From Arenibacter aquaticus (GTDB taxonomy: Bacteria > Bacteroidota > Bacteroidia > Flavobacteriales > Flavobacteriaceae), in NCBI RefSeq assembly GCF_003957295.1, contig NZ_RQPJ01000002.1, positions 1,024,555 through 1,088,554 of the forward strand: 64,000 nt of DNA. Reading direction: 5' to 3'. The notes below the pieces were generated by a model. It did no database searches, was not told the DNA's origin, and was given only the letters and a program-made list of their open reading frames with translations. The translations under genes and the position numbers were made by a program. Every line of letters begins with the position of its first letter. The first letter of the stretch is position 1. This document shows, one piece after another, positions 54,569-63,785 of the stretch.

Positions 54569-54881
54569 CTAGGTATGTTTTAAATGGTAGTTGCCAATGA
54601 CTGGTTATAGCAAAATAACACCGGATGTTTTACATCGGATCGATTTAAATATACAAACAAATTTAGAATTTGTTAAAAGGTGATGCCATTGGCTTTGATA
54701 CCATATCCCCTTGGTTCAGATCAACTGCATAAACAAACCATCTAGTTGGTAGAATAGTATACCGTGTACCTTAGCTATGGCGATAAAATCTGTAAAATGT
54801 ACGTTTAGTTGGATGTATGTTCGCCATGTTCTTATAAACAGGCCAAGTATTAGATTTTACCAACCGTATGGTTTGTAAACT
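54569..54881. other. Intergenic region, nothing recognised
   Basis: About 313 bp of AT-rich sequence between two minus-strand genes. No open frame, hairpin or consensus promoter stands out. Confidence 0.5.
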
Positions 54882-55358
54882 TTAAAAAAGTGACTCCTGT
54901 TTTACGGGGCTCTCATGGTTTAACAGCCATTTTTTTCGATATAATCCACCGGCATAACCTGTTAGGGAACCATTGCTCCCAATCACTCTGTGGCATGGTA
55001 CCACGATCCATAAGGGGTTATGCGCATTGGCCGAGGCAACGGCCCTGATAGCTTTTTGGTCTCCCAAGGTCTTGGCCAACTCCAGATAGGAAATAGTTTT
55101 TCCATAAGGTATTTGTGGCAGTGCTTTCCAAACTTTTTTTTGAAATTCTGTTCCCTCGGGATTCAGGCTTAGACTAAACTCCTGTCTTGCACCTTTAAAA
55201 TATTCCTGTAGTTGATATACGGCATCCTCAAGGACTTCGGGAATAGTGGTGGATATTTTTTTTTCGCTGTCTAAAAGGGTAAGTGCCGTTAAACCGTATT
55301 CGTCCCCTTCTATTTTGGCAATTCCCAAAGGGGTTTTTAGGTAGGCGGTTTCCATCAT
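54882..55358 (-). CDS. ogt: Methylated-DNA-protein-cysteine methyltransferase
   Basis: This 158-residue suicide repair enzyme takes the methyl group from O6-methylguanine onto its active cysteine. The active site is IVVPCHRVIGSNGSLTGYAGG near 125. The helix-turn-helix DNA-binding part is YLELAKTLGDQKAIRAVASANAHNP. No Ada-type regulatory domain is fused, so it is the Ogt form. Its start overlaps the stop of the CNNM gene by four bases, so the two are co-translated. Confidence 0.95.
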   Translation of the reverse strand: MMETAYLKTPLGIAKIEGDEYGLTALTLLDSEKKISTTIPEVLEDAVYQLQEYFKGARQEFSLSLNPEGTEFQKKVWKALPQIPYGKTISYLELAKTLGDQKAIRAVASANAHNPLWIVVPCHRVIGSNGSLTGYAGGLYRKKWLLNHESPVKQESLF

Positions 55359-56476
55359 TCCAAGTTATCGGTTTGATCTATTATCCCCAATCGTTTGGCT
55401 CGCTCTTTCCAATTTTTACGGGCCAAATGCTGTAAATTTTCCACACTGTCACTTTCATCCATAATTTCGAGTCCCAATAAGGTCTCCAATATATCCTCCA
55501 TAGTTGCTACGCCGCTCACAGAGCCATATTCGTCTACTACAAGGGATATGTGTTCCCTTTTGGAAATAAAGGTCTCAAAGAGCTCAGGAATGGGCATTCC
55601 TCTGTGGCTGACCAATATTTCCCTTTTTATAGAAGAAAGTGGGGCATCCCCATTATTGTTGATTATTTCCTCCAAAATCATATCCTTGAGTACAAAGCCA
55701 GTTATATTATCTATTTTCTTGCTGTAAACGGGTATCCTGGAGAAAGGCATATTTCTATTGGCATCGTAGAATTCCTTAATAGTTTCTGCTTCACTGGCTA
55801 TTTTGACTACCGCCCTTGGTGTCATAATATCTTTTACCTGAACCTCGTCAAAATGCAATAAATTTCTAATAATGGTGGATTCCGATTCTTCAAAAACACC
55901 CTCTTCGTGTGCAAGGTCGGTCATAGCGCTAAAATCCTCCCGGCTGAACATGCTGGCATGTACCCCCTTTTTTCCTATTAGCTTCGTAAAGAGCTGTAAG
56001 ATCCATAAAACTCCGGTCCATTTTAGGGACCAGACCATAAATTTAAGGATTATGGTGGAAGCATGCGCCAATTGTCTCCAATAGGTGGCCCCTATGGTCT
56101 TGGGGACAATTTCTGAAGCTACCAAAATTAATATGGTCATGATGGTAGAAACCAACCCTACCATACTGGCTTCGGTGAAATCCATGCCCAGCACGGATAT
56201 ATTGGCATTTGCATAAAGTTCGGAATAGGCCACCTTGGCCTGTACCCCTACAAGGATGGCCCCAACGGTATGCGCTATGGTATTAAGGGTGAGAATGGCA
56301 ATAAGCGGTTTGTCCACATCTTTTTTCAATACTTCCAATTCTGAAGCGTAGCTTTTATTCTCTTTTTTATTCAGATTGATGAATGTTTGTGGAACACTCA
56401 ATAAAACAGCCTCCAAAATGGAACATAGAAAGGATACGAGGATCGAAATAAGTGCATAAAAAATAAGTAACCCCAT
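55355..56476 (-). CDS. CNNM/CorC-type membrane protein with CBS pair (hemolysin family)
   Basis: This 373-residue inner-membrane protein has a DUF21 (CNNM) domain with about four helices (about 1-180) and a pair of CBS domains (about 205-335: VKDIMTPRAVV and ISLVVDEYGSVSGVATMEDILETLLG). Such proteins are linked to magnesium or cobalt export; the old name hemolysin is historical. The C-terminal CorC_HlyC domain that many relatives have is absent, since the protein ends about 40 residues after the second CBS. Its gene overlaps ogt. Confidence 0.92.
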   Translation of the reverse strand: MGLLIFYALISILVSFLCSILEAVLLSVPQTFINLNKKENKSYASELEVLKKDVDKPLIAILTLNTIAHTVGAILVGVQAKVAYSELYANANISVLGMDFTEASMVGLVSTIMTILILVASEIVPKTIGATYWRQLAHASTIILKFMVWSLKWTGVLWILQLFTKLIGKKGVHASMFSREDFSAMTDLAHEEGVFEESESTIIRNLLHFDEVQVKDIMTPRAVVKIASEAETIKEFYDANRNMPFSRIPVYSKKIDNITGFVLKDMILEEIINNNGDAPLSSIKREILVSHRGMPIPELFETFISKREHISLVVDEYGSVSGVATMEDILETLLGLEIMDESDSVENLQHLARKNWKERAKRLGIIDQTDNLE

Positions 56477-56524
56477 AGAAAAGTATAAAGGACTAATGTA
56501 CTAATAAATTAAGAATTGCCTACC

Positions 56525-57853
56525 TCAATTAACATTGGCTTCATAAAAAACTTCTTGTACCGCCGAGCGTATATTGTATTTATAGATATTACTGTGCGTT
56601 CTGCTGGGATATACCCTGTTGGATAAAAATATATACACCAATTCATGAGTGGGGTCTGCCCACACAAAGGTACCTGTAAATCCACTGTGGCCAAAACTTT
56701 CCGGGCTGGCGCTAGGTGCAGGATAGGAATCCGCAAGGGTCAGTTCCCCATTGTTCAATTCTGGTTTGTCAAAGATAAGCCCCCTACGGTTTTCATTATC
56801 AGGATACTGCACCCTGGTAAATTCCCGTACCGTTTCTTCGGATAAATAACGTTTTCCGCCATAACTGCCGTAGTTCATATACATTTGCATCATTTTCGCC
56901 AAATCGGTAGCAGAGGCAAAAAGACCGGCATTGCCCGATACTCCTCCCATGAGAGCCGCGTTTTCATCGTGTACCCAGTTTTTGGTGAGCCCATGTCTAA
57001 ATAAAGTATCCAATTCCGTAGGAACTATATTGTTGGGGTAATTCTTGGTTTTGGGCTTAAATCCCAGCGTGGTGGCTCCCAAAGGGGCGTAAAAATTTTG
57101 AGTCAAATAAGTTTCGTAATCCGTTCCTGTCATTTGTGAGATCATCTCTGGATATAACAAAAAAGTAAGCCCGGAATACTTGTATTTTTTGATATCCGAG
57201 ACCTTGGAGCGTTTTATCTTGCGGTATATTTTCTTTTTAAACTTATCCTTGATATAAATGTTGTCGTAGGCGCGGGAGCTAAACTTGTCATTGGGTTGAT
57301 GCCGAACGAAACGTTTTTTTAAAGATCCGTTCTTTTTCATCACATCTTGAAGGAATATGATATAGGGTATCAAGCCGGCCTGATGGGCAAAAACCTCCCT
57401 AACGCTTAGGTCTTTCTTGTCCCTTCTATTTTTCCAATCTGGCCAATAGGTGCTGAAAGGGGCGTCTAAATTTAGCTTTCCCTGATCGTGCAACTTCATT
57501 AATGCGGGCAATGGACCAATTATCTTGGTTACCGAAGCCAAGTCATAGATATCGGTCAGCCCTACCGCCTGCAGACTGTCATAGGTGTGGAATCCGTAGG
57601 CCTTGTGGAAAATTATCTTGCTGTTTTTGGCCACTAGTACCTGTGCTCCCGGGAAGGCCTCTTCCTTTATGGCCATAGTCATTATAGAGTCTACCTTAGC
57701 GTGTATGTACAAGGAGTCCATTCCCACTGCCGAGGGGTTGGCATAGGTAAGCAAGTCCGACTTCAAGGCTTGGGAATTAAGGAACTGTACATTAAGGAAT
57801 GCCGTTGATGCCAATAAAAAATAAGTAAGTATTCTTTTGCCCATACTATTCAA
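56525..57853 (-). CDS. Serine hydrolase of the beta-lactamase (class C / PBP-like) family, exported
   Basis: This 442-residue exported protein has a signal peptide (about 1-28) and a beta-lactamase/transpeptidase-like domain (about 50-430). The nucleophile motif SxxK is in ASVTKIIG near 108, the Tyr motif is YSGLTFLLYPEM near 230, and the third motif reads HSGFTGT near 395 (His in place of Lys). These are typical of class C-like esterases and peptidases. In Bacteroidota the same domain also occurs fused behind GH3 beta-N-acetylglucosaminidases; here it stands alone. A wall-recycling role is possible. It is 2 bases from the DinB gene. Confidence 0.88.
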   Translation of the reverse strand: MNSMGKRILTYFLLASTAFLNVQFLNSQALKSDLLTYANPSAVGMDSLYIHAKVDSIMTMAIKEEAFPGAQVLVAKNSKIIFHKAYGFHTYDSLQAVGLTDIYDLASVTKIIGPLPALMKLHDQGKLNLDAPFSTYWPDWKNRRDKKDLSVREVFAHQAGLIPYIIFLQDVMKKNGSLKKRFVRHQPNDKFSSRAYDNIYIKDKFKKKIYRKIKRSKVSDIKKYKYSGLTFLLYPEMISQMTGTDYETYLTQNFYAPLGATTLGFKPKTKNYPNNIVPTELDTLFRHGLTKNWVHDENAALMGGVSGNAGLFASATDLAKMMQMYMNYGSYGGKRYLSEETVREFTRVQYPDNENRRGLIFDKPELNNGELTLADSYPAPSASPESFGHSGFTGTFVWADPTHELVYIFLSNRVYPSRTHSNIYKYNIRSAVQEVFYEANVN

Positions 57854-57855
57854 AA

Positions 57856-58380
57856 TTACCAGCCCACATATTTGGGGGGCTCTATATTGTTGAGGTTTAA
57901 GTATACAATTAGCTGACCCCTATGATGGGATACATGATCTTGTAACAAATTTAATATTTGCAATTTGGTTTTGGTCCCGGCAAAGAAATCCACTTGCTCG
58001 GACAAGGAAGACGGTGAGGTTTGTTGCAAAATCTTGCTCACCCTATCAAAGGAAATTTTTAAAATTTCTAGTGTTTCTGCCTTAGAAAGCTTATCCCCGC
58101 CGCTGCTGTTTCTGGATGCTTTTTCGGCGCCAAAGTAGTTGGTTGCCAGCCAATCCATATTGCTTTTAATATGTAATAGCTGTTCCCTAAATTCCATTTG
58201 TCTGTCCGTAGGTCTAAAATCGAACTTTTCTTCTGGCATGGCCTCTGCTACGGCCAGAAGATAATCCCTGGAATTTTCCCATTTTTCCAAAAAGGTGGGG
58301 ATAGTAAGATCTTGGGATTGCATGGGTATCAAAAAGAGTCCTGTAAGGATAAAAAATAATGCTCTCATAGCGATGGTCAC
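57856..58380 (-). CDS. DinB family protein, exported
   Basis: This 174-residue four-helix protein is of the DinB/YfiT metal-binding class. It carries three histidines in the usual places: LLHIKSNMDWL near 69, and DHVSHHRGQLIVYL near 148-152. An N-terminal hydrophobic stretch (MRALFFILTGLFLIPMQSQ) looks like a signal peptide, so it may act outside the cytoplasm. The function is unknown; some relatives are thiol transferases. It is directly upstream of the serine hydrolase, in one operon. Confidence 0.88.
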   Translation of the reverse strand: MTIAMRALFFILTGLFLIPMQSQDLTIPTFLEKWENSRDYLLAVAEAMPEEKFDFRPTDRQMEFREQLLHIKSNMDWLATNYFGAEKASRNSSGGDKLSKAETLEILKISFDRVSKILQQTSPSSLSEQVDFFAGTKTKLQILNLLQDHVSHHRGQLIVYLNLNNIEPPKYVGW

Positions 58381-58440
58381 GTATATTAGGGTGAATAAGG
58401 GTCGGGTAGCACCTATGTTCTACCGTACGCTGCCTTTTAT

Positions 58441-59415
58441 CTAACCTAAGACGCGAACGGCGTCCTTGGCGAAGTAACTGGCAATTATATTGGCCCCTGC
58501 TCTTTTTATAGCGGTCAATTGTTCCATCATTACGGCATCATGGTCTAACCAGCCCTTTTCCGCAGCGGCCTTTACCATAGCGTATTCCCCTGATACCTGG
58601 TATACGGCTACTGGTACATCTACCTCATTTTTTATTTCACGAACAATATCCAAATAGCAGAGCCCTGGTTTTACCATGACAATATCGGCACCTTCATCAA
58701 TGTCCATTTCCGTTTCCTTTATGGCTTCAAACCTATTGGCATAATCCATTTGATAGGTCTTTTTGTCTCCAAATCCGGGCGCGGAATCCAAGGCATCCCT
58801 AAAGGGGCCATAGAAGGCACTGGCGTATTTGGCACTATAACTCATAATGCCGGTATCTACAAATCCTTCATCTTCCAAGGCTTCGCGTATACTCAATATT
58901 CTGCCGTCCATCATATCGCTCGGGGCAACAAAGTCGGCCCCGGCTTCTGCGTGGCTTATGCTCATATTGGTCAAGACTTCAACAGAATCGTCATTGATTA
59001 TTTTACCGTCTTCTACAATGCCATCATGGCCATAGGAAGAGTAGGGGTCCAGGGCCACATCAGTCATCACCAGCATATCCGGACAAGTATTTTTTACCGT
59101 TTTGATGGCCTTTTGCATTAGACCATTGGAGTTTACCGCTTCCTTGCCCTTGTTGTCCTTTAAGTGGTCTGGAACCTTTACAAACAATAGAACCGATTTA
59201 AGGCCCATGGTCCATAGGTCCTTTACTTCTTTTTCCAGTAAATCCAAGCTATATCGGTAGTAGTTTGGCATCGATGGGATTTCTTCCTTAACCCCTTTGC
59301 CCTCTACCACGAATAGGGGCACTAAGAAATCATTGGGCGAGATTATGGTTTCCCGTACAAGGGATCTTATGGCCGCATTGGTGCGGAGTCTTCTATTTCT
59401 TCTAATTGGATACAT
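58441..59415 (-). CDS. hemB: Delta-aminolevulinic acid dehydratase (porphobilinogen synthase)
   Basis: This 324-residue enzyme joins two 5-aminolevulinate molecules to porphobilinogen, the second step from ALA toward heme. The two active lysines are in SYSAKYASAFYGPFRDA near 199 and MVKPGLCYLDI near 252. The cysteine-rich zinc site of animal and yeast enzymes is replaced by the DVALDPYSSYGHDG form, so it uses magnesium or no zinc. hemF is 3.4 kb away on the same strand, with the helicase gene in between on the other strand. Confidence 0.97.
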   Translation of the reverse strand: MYPIRRNRRLRTNAAIRSLVRETIISPNDFLVPLFVVEGKGVKEEIPSMPNYYRYSLDLLEKEVKDLWTMGLKSVLLFVKVPDHLKDNKGKEAVNSNGLMQKAIKTVKNTCPDMLVMTDVALDPYSSYGHDGIVEDGKIINDDSVEVLTNMSISHAEAGADFVAPSDMMDGRILSIREALEDEGFVDTGIMSYSAKYASAFYGPFRDALDSAPGFGDKKTYQMDYANRFEAIKETEMDIDEGADIVMVKPGLCYLDIVREIKNEVDVPVAVYQVSGEYAMVKAAAEKGWLDHDAVMMEQLTAIKRAGANIIASYFAKDAVRVLG

Positions 59416-59488
59416 GGTTTGTAATTTTAAATCTCAAAGATAATGGAACAAGTCCATATTCACTATATAGTATAGGTTGATCTTGCTA

Positions 59489-59875
59489 CTAGTCTGCTAG
59501 CCCCAAATACATCCACAGTCCCTTTTCCTTGACAAAGGCCGACTTTTCATGGATAATCTCCACTTTGCCCTTCTCAAAATAATAGGCGTTGAAGGTAACC
59601 GTACCGTTTTGGTCTTTTGCACCTCCTTTTTTGCTTTCCAAAACCTCCAATCTAATCCAGTTTACGGATTTGGCCCAATCCTCTATGGCCTTTTTTTCTT
59701 TTATTGGCCTTGTAGAACTGTGGTGACTTTCCATGAGATAGTCTCCCTTGACCATTACAAAGGCCGTATAACGGGAACGCATCAACTGCTCTGCAGTAGT
59801 AACGGCCGAAAGGCTTTTATGGGCCAACTCACAGCAGTTGGCATAAGGTTTATTGGATCCACAGGGGCAGTTCAT
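59489..59875 (-). CDS. YchJ family protein (UPF0225) with SEC-C motif
   Basis: This 128-residue protein starts with a SEC-C-type zinc motif (CPCGSNKPYANCC, residues 3-15). The YchJ core (NTF2-like fold) follows with AEQLMRSRYTAFVMVKGDYLMESHH and WIRLEVLESKKGGAKDQNGTVTFNAYY. SEC-C motifs bind zinc and often touch ribosomes or proteins. The C-terminal SEC-C copy of E. coli YchJ is missing here. Function unknown. Confidence 0.92.
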   Translation of the reverse strand: MNCPCGSNKPYANCCELAHKSLSAVTTAEQLMRSRYTAFVMVKGDYLMESHHSSTRPIKEKKAIEDWAKSVNWIRLEVLESKKGGAKDQNGTVTFNAYYFEKGKVEIIHEKSAFVKEKGLWMYLGLAD

Positions 59876-60003
59876 TTTTACAATATGAGCTTAAGTTCAA
59901 CGACTAATTTTTAAGGAAACTATAAAACAACATTTTATTGTCTATTTTAGCTAGGGCAAATGTATCCATATTCATTAAATAATTAAGAGACCAACTTTTT
60001 AAT

Positions 60004-62649
60004 TTGAAGTCCCTTTCCCATATCCTTCAATTCAAATATTCTTGGCGTAGTTACCAGAAGGTATTTTTGGACAATTTTGAATCCTATGTTGCTGACGGTC
60101 ATTTGCACCTTGTGGCGCCACCTGGTTCAGGGAAGACCATCTTAGGGCTAGAGATGATAAGTAGGTTAGGGGGCAATACGCTGATTCTGGCTCCAACACT
60201 TATCATAAGGAACCAATGGCGAAAAAGAATGTTGGAGTTTTTTGTTCAGGATGAAGAATTCAATGATTTTACCATAAACTTAAAACGCCCTAAACGCATT
60301 ACTATTTCAACCTACCAATCCTTATATCGTTTAAATAAGTCTTTGGAAGTTCATGCTGGTAAGGATGGGTTGCTAAAATTTATTAAGGAGCATAATATTA
60401 AGACTTTGGTTTTGGATGAGGCCCATCATTTGAAGAATGAATGGTGGAACAGTCTGTTCCATTTAAAGGAAATCGAGGGTTTAATGGTAGTTGCGCTGAC
60501 GGCCACACCGCCATATGATAGTGAGCGCAGCGAACTGGATAAGTATTTTAGATTGTGTGGGCCCATAGATGAAGAGATTGCTGTGCCCGATTTGGTAAAA
60601 AATACAGATTTATGCCCGCATCAGGATTTTGTATATTTTTCCAGGCCCGATGAGCCGCAGATAAGATATATAATAGCTTTTCGGGAGCGGGTCATGCAAT
60701 TTGTAGGTGCTATTGTAAAGGACAGTGAGTTCATTGAAATTTTGATAAACCATCCCGTTTATAAAAATACCGATAATGAGCTGGAGCAGGTTTATGAAGA
60801 CCCGGCTTTTTTTTCCTCTATCCTTATTTTTTTGAGGGAAGCTCAAAAAGAAATTGATAGGGATAAGTTAAGGGTGTTGGGTTTTAAGGAACAGCAAATT
60901 GATTTTCCCGCTCTTTCCTATGAATGGCTGCAAATATTAATTCAAAAACTTTTGGTTGATCAACGGAGCTTATTAACTGCATATGAAGGGGTACTAAGAC
61001 GGATTGAGAAAGAATTAAAGGAAATTGGGGTATTTGAAAGTAAGAAGGTCGATTTTATAGGGGGTGATCATTTGTATGCTTCTCTGGCCAACAGTCCAAG
61101 TAAATTAAGGAGTATTGGGAGTATTGTGTCTATAGAGCACGATCTTTTGGGCGAATCGCTGCGGATGGTGATTTTGACCGACTTTATACGTAAAGAGTTC
61201 TTGGGATATTCCGGTTTGGATCCACAAGAGTTGAATAAACTGGGGGTTATTCCAATTTTTCAGTACTTGCGAACCACTTCTGTACAGAAGGAGCAATTGG
61301 GAGTTTTAACCGGGTCAATCGTTATTTTACATAAAACGGCAATGGCGATGTTTGTTGAACAGGTGAACAAAGAGTTGTATCACCTAACTCCATTGAAGGA
61401 AGAGGAAGATTTTATTGTGATAACTCCAATCGGTAAAGGAAGGAATGCCATAGTAAGTACCATAACCAGCTTATTTGAATCAGGTGTTGTAAAAATACTT
61501 ATTGGTACAAAAGCATTGTTGGGTGAAGGGTGGGACGCTCCGGCCATAAATAGCTTGCTTCTTGCTACCTATGTGGGCTCGTTTGTTTCGTCTAACCAAA
61601 TGCGGGGAAGGGCCATCCGTGTAAGGGCAGGGCATCCAAATAAAACAAGTAATATTTGGCATTTAGCCTGCTTGGATTCCACTGTAGAGGATGGGGGGCA
61701 GGATTTGGAGAGACTAAAAAGAAGGTTCGAGGCATTTTCGGGCGTTTCATTATCCGGAACACCTTTTATAGCCAACGGTTTAGACCGATTGTCCCTTCCT
61801 AAGGCCTTTAATGCAGAGGTGGATGTTGAAGTATTGAATGCCAAAATGGCCAAGATGGCAACTGAAAGGCAGCTGTTACAATCCCGATGGGTTACTGCCA
61901 TTGAAAATGGAAATGTATTACAAAGGGAATTAAGGGTATTCTACCAAAGTAGCCTTCCCTATAAGAAACAACGTAAATTGTTGTCATTGAATATGGTTAA
62001 ATACATGGCACTGGAAGTACTGTTGGGGGTGGGACTTTTTTTGCCAGAGTTTTTAGTTAAGAATATGCAGAGCATATTACAAAAGAGGTATTTATCGGTA
62101 TTTTATTTATTTGTAGTTGGTATTATGATGGGGTTTGCTCCCAAAACTTTTAAGGCACTTAAGCTTTATATTCTTTTTGGAAACACCCAGAATAGGACAA
62201 AAAAAATAGGAAAGGCCATTTTGAGCGTCCTAGTGGGGACTAAAATACTGCAAACAGATTCTTCCCAAGTAGAGGTGATATTGGAGGAACATGGTAACGG
62301 AGAATTTACAATTTGTCTTAAGGGAGGCAGTCAACATGAGAGCAGTATCTTTATAGATCTTTTGGAAGAAGTAATTTCCCCTGTTGAAAACCCACGATAT
62401 CTATTGGTTAACCGAAATTGGATACAACGTAAAATGGGCATAAGAAGATATTATGTGGTGCCAAATATGTTTGGAAGAAGGAAGGAAGATGCCATAGCGT
62501 TCCACAGGAGTTGGCAACAGCATGTGGGTAGATCCAAGTTGTTATATACTAGGAGTATTGAAGGTAGAACAGAACTTCTTAAGGCTAGACTGGGCCATAT
62601 AAAATACCAGTTCCATGAGATATTGCGTAAGGCGATAATCTGGAGATAA
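60004..62649 (+). CDS. SF2 DEAD/DEAH-box helicase-like protein with C-terminal membrane segments
   Basis: This 881-residue protein has helicase motif I VAPPGSGKT (near 38-46), motif II DEAH (near 138), motif III TATPP (near 167) and motif VI QMRGRAIRVR (near 532). A long insert (about 200-430) separates the two RecA-like lobes. Residues 668-685 and 697-715 are strongly hydrophobic and look like a membrane hairpin. The last ~150 residues form an unrecognised soluble domain ending in basic, aromatic residues. The start is TTG at 60004: no ATG lies between the upstream stop (59980) and motif I. It is lone on the plus strand among minus-strand heme genes. A DNA translocase or defence role is possible; none is shown. 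Confidence 0.82.
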   Translation: MKSLSHILQFKYSWRSYQKVFLDNFESYVADGHLHLVAPPGSGKTILGLEMISRLGGNTLILAPTLIIRNQWRKRMLEFFVQDEEFNDFTINLKRPKRITISTYQSLYRLNKSLEVHAGKDGLLKFIKEHNIKTLVLDEAHHLKNEWWNSLFHLKEIEGLMVVALTATPPYDSERSELDKYFRLCGPIDEEIAVPDLVKNTDLCPHQDFVYFSRPDEPQIRYIIAFRERVMQFVGAIVKDSEFIEILINHPVYKNTDNELEQVYEDPAFFSSILIFLREAQKEIDRDKLRVLGFKEQQIDFPALSYEWLQILIQKLLVDQRSLLTAYEGVLRRIEKELKEIGVFESKKVDFIGGDHLYASLANSPSKLRSIGSIVSIEHDLLGESLRMVILTDFIRKEFLGYSGLDPQELNKLGVIPIFQYLRTTSVQKEQLGVLTGSIVILHKTAMAMFVEQVNKELYHLTPLKEEEDFIVITPIGKGRNAIVSTITSLFESGVVKILIGTKALLGEGWDAPAINSLLLATYVGSFVSSNQMRGRAIRVRAGHPNKTSNIWHLACLDSTVEDGGQDLERLKRRFEAFSGVSLSGTPFIANGLDRLSLPKAFNAEVDVEVLNAKMAKMATERQLLQSRWVTAIENGNVLQRELRVFYQSSLPYKKQRKLLSLNMVKYMALEVLLGVGLFLPEFLVKNMQSILQKRYLSVFYLFVVGIMMGFAPKTFKALKLYILFGNTQNRTKKIGKAILSVLVGTKILQTDSSQVEVILEEHGNGEFTICLKGGSQHESSIFIDLLEEVISPVENPRYLLVNRNWIQRKMGIRRYYVVPNMFGRRKEDAIAFHRSWQQHVGRSKLLYTRSIEGRTELLKARLGHIKYQFHEILRKAIIWR

Positions 62650-62688
62650 GAATCAAAATTTCAGGTGGAGGAAGGAGCCCATCACCTA

Positions 62689-62844
62689 TTAGGTATTCTG
62701 TTTTTTCCTAGATAGGTCCATAATTGCCTTCAGCCGCTCTTTTCGGGTTTCTTTTTCCTTTTTCAGTTTGTTTTTTTTCCTATTGAGGAGCTTGGTGTGT
62801 TTGGCTTTGTTGACAGTATTTTTTTCCTTTCCTTTTTTGCCCAT
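62689..62844 (-). CDS. Small basic protein, 51 residues
   Basis: ATG at 62844-62842 (minus strand) opens 51 codons to TAA at 62689. The peptide begins MGKKGKEKNTVNKAKHTKL and ends MDLSRKKQNT. About two in five residues are Lys or Arg, with few hydrophobic residues, so it probably binds nucleic acid or is disordered. It starts 15 bases after the hemF stop on the same strand and should be on the hemF mRNA. Similar lysine-rich small proteins occur in flavobacteria, but I know no function. Confidence 0.72.
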   Translation of the reverse strand: MGKKGKEKNTVNKAKHTKLLNRKKNKLKKEKETRKERLKAIMDLSRKKQNT

Positions 62845-62859
62845 GGTCTTTCGGTTTAG

Positions 62860-63762
62860 TTATACCCATTCCCTAGGTTGGGCAAGTACTTTTAATAGAC
62901 GTTCCTCTTCGCTTCCTTCTTCAGGTTTATGGTCGTACACCCATTGCACATGTGGCGGTAGGCTCATTAGTATGCTTTCTATTCTTCCATTGGTCCTTAA
63001 TCCAAACAGGGTGCCTTTATCATGTACCAGGTTAAACTCCACATAGCGGCCGCGGCGTATTTCTTGCCAGTCCCGTTGTTCTTTGGTATAGGGAAGGTCC
63101 TTTCTTTTTTCTACAATAGGAATGTAGGCTTCCAAAAAGCTGTTGCCCACTTCGGTCTCAAAATTATACCAATCTTCCATGGATATTTCCTTATTCGCCT
63201 TACAATAATCATAGAAAAGTCCACCCACTCCCCTTGCTTCGTTCCTATGGGTATTCCAGAAATAGTTGTCGCATTTGGCTTTGTAGGTGGCATAGAATTC
63301 TGGGTGGTGTTTATCACAGGCCGACTTACAAACCGTGTGAAAATGCTGTGCGTCTTCGTTAAAAAGATAGTAGGGGGTAAGGTCTTGTCCGCCACCAAAC
63401 CATTGATCTACCAGTTTGCCTTGCTTGTCATACATTTCAAAATAGCGCCAATTGGCATGAACTGTTGGGACCATGGGATTCTTGGGATGTATGACCAAGC
63501 TAAGGCCACAGGCGAAAAAATCGGCTTCTTCTACCCCAAAGTATTTTTGCATGCTTTCTGGAAGGGCACCATGGACGGCAGAAATATTTACACCGCCTTT
63601 TTCAAATACGGCCCCATTTTGGATTACTCTGGAACGTCCGCCACCACCTTCTGGTCGCTCCCAGATATCCTCTTTAAATTTGGCAGTCCCGTCTACCTTT
63701 TCCAATTTGCTCGTTATTGTATCCTGTAGTTGTTGAATGTAAGCGTAAAATTTATCTTTCAT
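62860..63762 (-). CDS. hemF: Oxygen-dependent coproporphyrinogen III oxidase
   Basis: This 300-residue enzyme oxidatively decarboxylates coproporphyrinogen III to protoporphyrinogen IX with oxygen, so the organism makes heme aerobically. The family marks are GGGGRSRVIQNGAVFEKGGVNIS near 37, HPKNPMVPTVHANWRYFE near 92, WFGGGQDLTPYYLF near 121, RGVGGLFYDYC and GRYVEFNLVHDKGTLFGLRTNGRIESILMSLPP near the end (split across about 233-268). The length is standard. Its mRNA probably also holds the 51-codon basic protein gene. Confidence 0.97.
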   Translation of the reverse strand: MKDKFYAYIQQLQDTITSKLEKVDGTAKFKEDIWERPEGGGGRSRVIQNGAVFEKGGVNISAVHGALPESMQKYFGVEEADFFACGLSLVIHPKNPMVPTVHANWRYFEMYDKQGKLVDQWFGGGQDLTPYYLFNEDAQHFHTVCKSACDKHHPEFYATYKAKCDNYFWNTHRNEARGVGGLFYDYCKANKEISMEDWYNFETEVGNSFLEAYIPIVEKRKDLPYTKEQRDWQEIRRGRYVEFNLVHDKGTLFGLRTNGRIESILMSLPPHVQWVYDHKPEEGSEEERLLKVLAQPREWV

Positions 63763-63785
63763 GTTCCTTTTTTTTTCGACTTCTT

